Shown piece after piece: positions 1 through 5,213 of a stretch of DNA of 5,213 bases (position 1 is its first letter; every line of letters begins with the position of its first letter). The stretch is from Flavobacteriaceae bacterium (GTDB lineage: Bacteria; Bacteroidota; Bacteroidia; Flavobacteriales; Flavobacteriaceae), in contig JABDQK010000175.1 in assembly GCA_013042255.1 (NCBI GenBank), positions 1-5,213 on the forward strand, read 5' to 3'. Position numbers and translations under genes: made by a program. The notes below the pieces were generated by a model, which saw nothing but the letters and a program-made list of their open reading frames with translations, did not search any database and was not told the DNA's origin.

Positions 1-257
1 GTACTCCCCTTATGGGCGTCATCCGAGATCACATCAAACCACCAGTTATCACCACTAACGGTCCAGTCGGCGCCTCCCTGGTTATTTCTGATTCCGTCCA
101 ATACGGAATAAGCCCCAACCAATAGGAGATTTACACCTTGTTCATTTTGCAGTGTCGCGTCACTCAGGGCTCCAATTGCCGGCACGTCTGTAAAATCATC
201 GCTACAAGCAAAAATTGCAGCGAATAAGGTTAAATAATAAAAGATTCTCTTTTTCAT
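1..257 (-). CDS. SusD/RagB-family nutrient-binding outer-membrane lipoprotein (N-terminal 85 residues, partial)
   Basis: This is the surface lipoprotein partner of the upstream SusC-type transporter. In this family SusD acts as a lid on the SusC barrel and helps capture the ligand. The visible protein starts MKKRIFYYLTLFAAIFACSDD: a short basic N-terminus, a hydrophobic stretch and a lipobox (IFAC) with the lipidated cysteine at residue 18. The acidic residues right after it (SDD) fit the surface-export signal known for Bacteroidota lipoproteins. The following segment has family hallmarks: a GAYSVLDG helix at about residues 48-55 and an NWWFDVISDDAHKGS stretch at about 71-85. SusD proteins usually have 450-600 residues, so most of this one lies beyond position 1. 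The ATG at 257-255 is 4 bases past the transporter's stop, which implies co-transcription and probably coupled translation. The family call is firm; the ligand is unknown. Confidence 0.93.
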   Translation of the reverse strand, partial: MKKRIFYYLTLFAAIFACSDDFTDVPAIGALSDATLQNEQGVNLLLVGAYSVLDGIRNNQGGADWTVSGDNWWFDVISDDAHKGS

Positions 258-261
258 TTTT

Positions 262-3200
262 TTAGAATTTTGTGTTTATACCAATTGTAAGTATTTGTGC
301 AAGTGGGAATACAGGATTTGGTCCATCCACCCCTAAAGATAAGTTATCTGTTGAAATTACTTCAGGATTTAATCCTTCGTAATCCGTTATTGTGAACAGG
401 TTGGTACCCTGTATATATATCCGGAACATATCCAGTCCGATAGAGCTGGCGATGTTTTCATCAAAAGTATATCCAATCTGTAGATTCTTCAATCGCATAA
501 AGGATGCGTCTTCCACAAAATAAGAATTAGGCTGTGTTTCGGCATTCGTAATGGACTGACTCAATGCAGGTAAGGTAGCATTGGTATTTGATGGTGTCCA
601 GGAATCCAGTACACGAGTACTTCTGTTACCGTTAAAGAAGGTAGGGAAGTCTGTAAAGATCTTCTGATAGTTGTACGCATCGTTCCCTGAGGATCCGGAG
701 AAAAATGCTGACATATCGAATCCTTTGTAGCCCAATGCTATGTTGATACCATAAGTGAAATCAGGGTGTGGAGATCCGATATAGGTTCTGTCGTCATCAT
801 TGATGGTTCCGTCTCCATTGACATCTTCATAGGTAAATCGTCCGCTGCCGTCAAAGCCTGTTACCCGGCGTCCGTAGTATTCGGAAATAGCTCGTCCTAC
901 CTCGGTACGAGTTACAGCACCTCCTCTTAGATCTGTTCTTCCTATCTGGAAATCACTGATCAGGTTCTGTACTTCATTCTTATACCTGGAAATATTTGCA
1001 TCAATGGAATAGTTCAGGCCAAAAGAAGTCTCATCACTATAACCTAAGGCTAAATCAAAACCGGTGTTTTGGATATCTCCAAGGTTTACAAGTGGCGCCG
1101 TAGCATCAATCGCTGTTGTACTGATCAGGCTCAGATCACGAGTGATCAGATCCTTGGTATCAATATCAAAGTATTCGAAGGATACAGAAAGTTTATTGTT
1201 GAATAACCCCATTTCAAAACCTAAGTTGGTTGTAACACTGGTCTCCCAACGCAAATCTGGATTTCCTACCTGACTCAAAATCGCCCCGGTAGAAATGGAA
1301 CTTCCATTTAAGGCATAGTTGGCAAGACCTTCGTTAAGATTTGAAATATTAATAGTTGGGTTACTAGAAGGCAAGGTCTGGTTTCCTAATTCTCCGTAAG
1401 ATGCTTTCAACCTTAAACGGCTCACCCACCCATCCTGAGGGAAGAAATCTTCGTCACTGATCTTCCAGCCTACACTAAAGGAAGGGAAGGTCTGACTCTG
1501 ATTGTCTCCCAGGAATCTTGAGGATTTATCATTACGAAGGGTAACCGTTGCAAAATATTTGCCCTGGTACGAATAGTTGGCCGTACCAAAGATGGAGAAT
1601 AATGTATTACCTCCGTCGTAGGCAAAATCTACGTTTGGTGTTCCGCTACCATTACTCAGCAAATAGAAATCGGGTGTCTCAAACAGGAACCCATTCCGAC
1701 TAATTTGCTTCCCTTTGCTGTTTTCTTCAACGGCCTCAACCCCGGCAAGGGCATTGATATTGTGTTCTCCAAATACTCCGCTATAGTTAAGGACGTTGTT
1801 CCAAGTCCAGGAATAATTATTGATATCCTGCTCAAACAGTGTATTGGTAGATAATGGCTCTATAAATTCAGGATCTAAAGCCTGGAATCTTCTCTGGTGG
1901 AAGTTCTCTATGTTTCCACTGACGGTAGTTTTAAAGGTCAGACCTTCGTAAAGCTGAGCTTGTAAATACACATCTCCAAAAACACGGAAGATTTTGTTGT
2001 AATTGTCTGATCCTCTTGAAAGCAATGCCACAGGATTACGGGTATTACTCAAACCAGGACCACCTGATCCGGCAAAATCTCCTTCATCGTCGAAAACAGG
2101 TACCAGCGGTGTGAATCGGTAGGCCATATTTATCGCCTCAAGCGTTCCTTCCTGCTGACGCGAAAAAGAGGCATTGAGGTGTTCCCCAATAGTGATGAAC
2201 TCACCAATTTTAAACTCAGAGTTCAATCGGGTTACACCTTGTTTAAATCCGGTGTCATTAAGGATACCTTCACGATTCAGGTAGTTGGCAGAGAGGAAGT
2301 ATCTCCCGGTCTCATTACCATTGGAAATCGATAGATCAAAATTTTGTGTAGGTGCATTCTGGGTGATTTCATCAAACCAGTTTGTACCATTTGGTTGTTG
2401 AACTGTCGCAGTACGAGGAGCTCTTGTTATAGGATCATAGGAGACAACTCTTGTGTATCCCTGAACTGTGGTTGGTACAACCGGTGAAGGGCCATTACCG
2501 TATTGAGGGTGCTCAACAGATGCCCCGTCATTGGCAAGACTCTGAAAAATCATTTCCCCATGCTGCTGAACATTCAACATGTCTGGGAGGTTTGTCGCTC
2601 TTGACACACCTGTATAGGCATTAAAAGTCACTGTAGGCTCGGCCTGGTTGTAACTTCCGCTTTTGGTAGTGATAATAACTACCCCGTTGGATGCCCTGGC
2701 ACCATAAATAGCCGCTGCACCATCTTTTAAGACGTTGATCTGCTCAATATCTCCGGGATTTATACTATTAAGTATTGAAGGATTGTCTGTCTGAACGCCA
2801 TCAATAATATAAAGTGGGTTGGTATTATTACTGGTACCAAAACCACGGATGACAATTTTCGGTGACGATCCCGGCGTACCGGCATTTGTCACTGTAACAC
2901 CAGTGACCCGACCTTCAAGTGCTTCGGCTGCATTCACCAAAGGCGCCTTGGTGGCCTCACTGATATCAACGGATGCAACAGAACCGGTAATATCTCCCCT
3001 GGTCTGAGTAGAGTAACCCGTTACGACAACTTCGGAAAGCTGACTGGCATCTTCTGCCATTTGAACGTCAATTCTGCTTTGTCCGTTAATGGGCACTTCC
3101 TGCCGTGCAAATCCGATATAACTAAAAACAAGTACATCGTTGGCATTGGCTGTGATGGTGTAGTTTCCATCAAAATCGGTCTGGGTACCATTGGTGGTCC

Positions 3201-3435
3201 CTTTTACCACTACATTTGCCCCGGGTAGTGGAGCCCCGAGGTCGTCTGTTACCGTTCCGGTGACTGTTTGCTGAACATTTTCTTCAAGTCCGTCATCCGG
3301 AATCATAACCGGATTGGCAAATCCCACGGATACTGAAAAAAATAAGAGCAGAGAAAACATCCCTGCCAAAGCGGATTTCGCAATTGAATTCCACGTCCCC
3401 GGATTTAACCAGGGTTGGGTAAATTTTCGATTCAT
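262..3435 (-). CDS. SusC/RagA-family TonB-dependent outer-membrane transporter
   Basis: A complete 1057-residue TonB-linked transporter that would import a bound nutrient across the outer membrane using energy from TonB-ExbBD. Visible parts in order: a signal peptide (about 1-40, basic start, hydrophobic core near 26-38, likely cleavage after GFA); a carboxypeptidase-regulatory-like beta-sandwich (about 57-127, VTGTVTDDLGAPLPGANVVV); a TonB-box-like EVVVTG (135-140); a plug domain (about 143-258) with the SusC/RagA signature PLYIIDG (207-213) and YGARASNGVVIITTKSG (244-260); then a beta-barrel ending in a terminal Phe, as is usual for outer-membrane proteins. An EF-hand-like DVNGDGTINDDD loop lies at 871-882, in the region where SusC proteins commonly have DxNGDG. 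There is no STN secretin-like domain before the beta-sandwich, so it does not look like a FecA-type signalling transducer. Length is normal and no frame disruption is seen. The start at 3435 is favoured because it gives a complete signal peptide and stop codons occur in all three frames just upstream. The substrate is unknown; pairing with SusD suggests a glycan, glycoside or peptide. Confidence 0.96.
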   Translation of the reverse strand: MNRKFTQPWLNPGTWNSIAKSALAGMFSLLLFFSVSVGFANPVMIPDDGLEENVQQTVTGTVTDDLGAPLPGANVVVKGTTNGTQTDFDGNYTITANANDVLVFSYIGFARQEVPINGQSRIDVQMAEDASQLSEVVVTGYSTQTRGDITGSVASVDISEATKAPLVNAAEALEGRVTGVTVTNAGTPGSSPKIVIRGFGTSNNTNPLYIIDGVQTDNPSILNSINPGDIEQINVLKDGAAAIYGARASNGVVIITTKSGSYNQAEPTVTFNAYTGVSRATNLPDMLNVQQHGEMIFQSLANDGASVEHPQYGNGPSPVVPTTVQGYTRVVSYDPITRAPRTATVQQPNGTNWFDEITQNAPTQNFDLSISNGNETGRYFLSANYLNREGILNDTGFKQGVTRLNSEFKIGEFITIGEHLNASFSRQQEGTLEAINMAYRFTPLVPVFDDEGDFAGSGGPGLSNTRNPVALLSRGSDNYNKIFRVFGDVYLQAQLYEGLTFKTTVSGNIENFHQRRFQALDPEFIEPLSTNTLFEQDINNYSWTWNNVLNYSGVFGEHNINALAGVEAVEENSKGKQISRNGFLFETPDFYLLSNGSGTPNVDFAYDGGNTLFSIFGTANYSYQGKYFATVTLRNDKSSRFLGDNQSQTFPSFSVGWKISDEDFFPQDGWVSRLRLKASYGELGNQTLPSSNPTINISNLNEGLANYALNGSSISTGAILSQVGNPDLRWETSVTTNLGFEMGLFNNKLSVSFEYFDIDTKDLITRDLSLISTTAIDATAPLVNLGDIQNTGFDLALGYSDETSFGLNYSIDANISRYKNEVQNLISDFQIGRTDLRGGAVTRTEVGRAISEYYGRRVTGFDGSGRFTYEDVNGDGTINDDDRTYIGSPHPDFTYGINIALGYKGFDMSAFFSGSSGNDAYNYQKIFTDFPTFFNGNRSTRVLDSWTPSNTNATLPALSQSITNAETQPNSYFVEDASFMRLKNLQIGYTFDENIASSIGLDMFRIYIQGTNLFTITDYEGLNPEVISTDNLSLGVDGPNPVFPLAQILTIGINTKF

Positions 3436-3486
3436 AATCGTGTCTCGTTTAGTTAGTTAATGACTACCTCTTTAATTAAATCATCC

Positions 3487-3504
3487 TACGCTATCGATTG
3501 CGTA
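3487..3504. promoter_or_regulatory. LacI/PurR-like operator palindrome
   Basis: The sequence TACGCTATCGATTGCGTA matches its own reverse complement at 16 of 18 positions: arms TACGC and GCGTA around a central ATCGAT, with one T/T mismatch pair. Even symmetry, a central CG and ACGC...GCGT arms resemble known LacI/PurR-family operators (the PurR consensus is ACGCAAACGTTTGCGT). It sits 51 bp upstream of the transporter start codon and just downstream of a possible promoter for that gene, where a bound protein would block transcription. The palindrome is directly visible; the regulator family is inferred from its form, and no regulator gene is in the window. Confidence 0.6.
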
Positions 3505-3514
3505 AAATGTTAAA

Positions 3515-3544
3515 AAAATATAAATGAAATATAATATTACTAAA
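3515..3544 (-). promoter_or_regulatory. Candidate promoter for the susC-susD operon
   Basis: On the minus strand, TTTA (3544-3541) and TATATTTT (3522-3515) are separated by 18 bases. Each box differs at one position from the Bacteroidota consensus TTTG and TAnnTTTG, and the spacing is within the usual 17-23. Transcription would start near 3508, next to the palindrome at 3487-3504. The region is so AT-rich that chance matches are likely. Another pairing, TTTG at 3564-3561 with TATATTTC at 3533-3526, has a spacing of 27, which is too long. Confidence 0.25.
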
Positions 3545-3566
3545 ATATTGTGAAAGCCTCCAAAAG

Positions 3567-3587
3567 ATTCGCGATATTTTTGCGAAT
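3567..3587. promoter_or_regulatory. Inverted repeat, possible second regulator site
   Basis: ATTCGC (3567-3572) and GCGAAT (3582-3587) are perfect inverted arms around a 9-base AT-rich spacer. The odd spacing differs from the central-CG palindrome at 3487-3504, although both share a TTGCG half-site core. The two centres are about 82 bp apart. It could be an operator for either divergent gene or a chance structure. The loop and lack of a following T-run on either strand do not support a terminator. Confidence 0.35.
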
Positions 3588-3657
3588 TAATCATGTTAAA
3601 TTATTGTAGATCTTACAGGATATGTCTTCAGAAACAAATATAATCTTAGGTCTCTCT

Positions 3658-3666
3658 TATTTTTTG
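3658..3666 (+). promoter_or_regulatory. Weak -7-like element upstream of the GMC oxidoreductase gene
   Basis: TATTTTTTG resembles the Bacteroidota -7 element TAnnTTTG but has one extra base, and no clear TTTG box lies 17-23 bases upstream. It would give a leader of roughly 65-70 bases before the ATG at 3740. This is the best match on the plus strand but is only suggestive. Confidence 0.15.
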
Positions 3667-3739
3667 AACTGAAATTTCGATAGACGGGATATTTCCAATT
3701 TAATTTTTAACTTGTCTCCATATCCATAATTCATTCCCA

Positions 3740-5213
3740 ATGCAAATTAAAGAAACTAAGGTCCTGTACGATGCCATCATAGTTGGCTCGGGGGCGGGAG
3801 GCGGTATGTCTGCCAAAGTCCTGGCGGATGCCGGACTAAAAATTGCCGTCGTGGAAGCCGGACCCTATTTTGATCCGGCAGATCCAAAGCAAATGACCCA
3901 GCTGAAATGGCCTTATGAATCACCCAGAAGAGGTGCGGGAACCTCCCGGGCATTCGGAGAGTTTGATATGGCTTACGGTGGATGGGAAATTGAAGGAGAA
4001 CCTTACACTCAAAAAGACGATACCAATTTCTGGTGGTTCCGATCCCATATGCTGGGAGGGCGAACGAATCACTGGGGCCGGATATCCCTTCGTTTTGGCC
4101 CTAAGGATTTTAAGCACAAGGATGTGGATGGCCTGGGCGATAACTGGCCCATTGGTTACGAAGATGTAAAACCATATTATGATAAAGTAGATAAACTAAT
4201 AGGCGTATTTGGAACCAATGAAGGATTACCCAACGATCCGGACGGTTTTTTTCTCCCCCCGCCCAAACCCAGACTACACGAACTTTTCTATATAAAAGGT
4301 GCCCGAAATTTAAATATTCCGGTGATTCCTTCGCGTATGTCAATGCTCACTAAAAAGATCAACAATGACAGAGGTGTGTGCTTTTACTGCGGTCAATGCG
4401 CCCGTTCCTGTCAGGTCTATGCCGATTTCTCATCGGGTTCCTGCCTGATATTTCCCGCCCAGAAAAGTGGAGGTCAGGTAGACCTGTATGTAAATTCAGT
4501 GGTAAGGGAAGTGACCACAAATGAAGAAGGAAAGGCTACAGGGGTGTCCTATATAAGTAAGGATGATCGGAAAGAATACAAATTAAAAGGAAAGGTGGTC
4601 GTCCTCGCTGCATCGGCCTGCAGTTCTGCCCGCATCCTTTTAAACTCAAAAAGTAAACAACATCCCAATGGCCTGGGAAATAGCAGCAACATGGTTGGCA
4701 AATATTTGCACGATTCAACCGGGAGCAGTAGAGCCGGTTTTATTCCGGGCCTGATGAACCGTAAAATGTACAACGAAGACGGAGTAGGAGGGATGCACGT
4801 CTACACCCCCTGGTGGTTAGATAACAAGGATCTCGACTTCCCACGTGGCTACCATATTGAAGTGTGGGGCGGCATAGGAATGCCCAATTATGGATTTGGG
4901 TTTAATCCCAATGACTTTAATAAATTTTTCGGACTGCCCACGGGAGGATACGGCCCTTCCCTCCGGGAGGACGTAAAAAAATATTATGGCTCCGTTATCG
5001 GATTCGGGGGACGGGGTGAAGCCATAGCACGGGAAGATAATTATTGTGAGATCGACCCGACAACGGTTGATGAGTTTGGGATCCCGGTACTCCGCTTTAA
5101 GTACCAATGGTCTGATTTTGAAAAGAAGCAGGCAAAACACATGCAGCAGACCTTTGAGGAATTGATCCACAGTATGGGGGGTGAACCATTGGGCGATACC
5201 CCAACCAAGGAAC
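3740..5213 (+). CDS. GMC-family FAD-dependent oxidoreductase with a four-cysteine cluster (N-terminal 491 residues, partial)
   Basis: A flavoprotein of the glucose-methanol-choline family, whose members oxidise sugars, glycosides or alcohols. The frame stays open from the ATG at 3740 to the window edge. This is the only usable start: a stop lies in frame at 3701 with no ATG between, and the next Met (23) is inside the FAD fold. Visible features: an ADP-binding GSGAGGG loop (16-22) with the second-strand Glu at 39 (VVEAG); MLGGRTNHWGR (104-114), the flavin-contacting segment; a C-x2-C-x2-C-x3-C cluster (Cys214, 217, 220, 224) plus Cys235; and AASACSSARILLNS near 291-304, typical of the second FAD-domain part. 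There is no signal peptide or membrane segment, so it is cytoplasmic unless exported with a partner. Relatives of this type in Bacteroidota have about 560-570 residues, so some 70-80 are missing, including the expected catalytic His region. It resembles the gluconate 2-dehydrogenase/pyranose-oxidase-like branch. The specific substrate is unknown. Confidence 0.92.
   Translation, partial: MQIKETKVLYDAIIVGSGAGGGMSAKVLADAGLKIAVVEAGPYFDPADPKQMTQLKWPYESPRRGAGTSRAFGEFDMAYGGWEIEGEPYTQKDDTNFWWFRSHMLGGRTNHWGRISLRFGPKDFKHKDVDGLGDNWPIGYEDVKPYYDKVDKLIGVFGTNEGLPNDPDGFFLPPPKPRLHELFYIKGARNLNIPVIPSRMSMLTKKINNDRGVCFYCGQCARSCQVYADFSSGSCLIFPAQKSGGQVDLYVNSVVREVTTNEEGKATGVSYISKDDRKEYKLKGKVVVLAASACSSARILLNSKSKQHPNGLGNSSNMVGKYLHDSTGSSRAGFIPGLMNRKMYNEDGVGGMHVYTPWWLDNKDLDFPRGYHIEVWGGIGMPNYGFGFNPNDFNKFFGLPTGGYGPSLREDVKKYYGSVIGFGGRGEAIAREDNYCEIDPTTVDEFGIPVLRFKYQWSDFEKKQAKHMQQTFEELIHSMGGEPLGDTPTKE

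Larger units (their letters stand above)
3436..3739. promoter_or_regulatory. Divergent intergenic control region
   Basis: About 300 bp between two genes read away from each other, so promoters for both must lie here or nearby. It is clearly richer in A and T than the flanking genes. It holds an 18-bp near-palindrome (3487-3504), an inverted repeat (3567-3587) and weak Bacteroidota-type promoter matches, listed separately. Neither start codon has a recognisable Shine-Dalgarno sequence at normal spacing, which is common in this phylum. No convincing small gene, RNA gene or terminator is seen. Confidence 0.8.

Noticed and set aside
1064..1273. Plus-strand open frame inside the transporter gene
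   Set aside because: It runs antisense to conserved barrel-coding sequence, has no domain and no upstream signals; the same holds for the one at 2819-3007.
262..3435. Transporter as a FecA-like signal transducer working with an ECF sigma/anti-sigma pair
   Set aside because: No STN domain is present between the signal peptide and the carboxypeptidase-regulatory-like domain, and no sigma or anti-sigma gene is in the window.
3567..3587. Inverted repeat as a transcription terminator
   Set aside because: It lies between two divergent gene starts, has only 6-bp arms and has no adjacent T-run in the correct position on either strand.
4246..4264. Run of seven T followed shortly by six C, a possible phase-variation or sequencing-error hotspot
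   Set aside because: The frame reads through it into plausible family sequence (DGFFLPPPKP) on both sides, so there is no sign of a frameshift, and the runs are short for slippage switching.
4817..5170. Open frame of 117 codons on the minus strand opposite the oxidoreductase gene
   Set aside because: It lies wholly inside a clear GMC coding frame, has no recognisable domain, and is best explained as an antisense shadow.

Overview
The window looks like a piece of a Bacteroidota (Flavobacteriia-like) chromosome. The evidence is a SusC/RagA-type TonB-dependent transporter followed directly by a SusD-type lipoprotein, starts without a clear Shine-Dalgarno sequence, and AT-rich intergenic DNA beside moderate-GC coding DNA. 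The genus cannot be fixed from the sequence alone.

Layout: positions 1-257 (minus strand) hold the first 85 residues of a SusD/RagB-family lipoprotein, cut by the left edge. Positions 262-3435 (minus strand) hold a complete 1057-residue SusC/RagA-family outer-membrane transporter. Its stop codon is 4 bases from the susD start, so the two form an operon read right to left. Positions 3436-3739 are a divergent intergenic region of about 300 bp. It contains an 18-bp near-perfect palindrome (3487-3504) that resembles a LacI/PurR-type operator, a second inverted repeat (3567-3587), and weak matches to Bacteroidota promoters. From 3740 to the right edge, on the plus strand, is the first 491 codons of an FAD-dependent GMC-family oxidoreductase, cut before its C-terminal catalytic region.

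How the parts may work together (inference): the SusC/SusD pair would bind and import a saccharide, glycoside or other nutrient across the outer membrane. The divergent GMC dehydrogenase, which carries a C-x2-C-x2-C-x3-C cluster that could hold an iron-sulfur centre, would oxidise that compound or a product of it. The shared control region with a LacI-like operator suggests induction by a small sugar-like ligand. The substrate cannot be named from this window. The arrangement would fit an uptake-plus-sugar-oxidation locus such as 3-keto-glycoside catabolism. No RNA gene, insertion sequence, CRISPR array or recombination site is visible.
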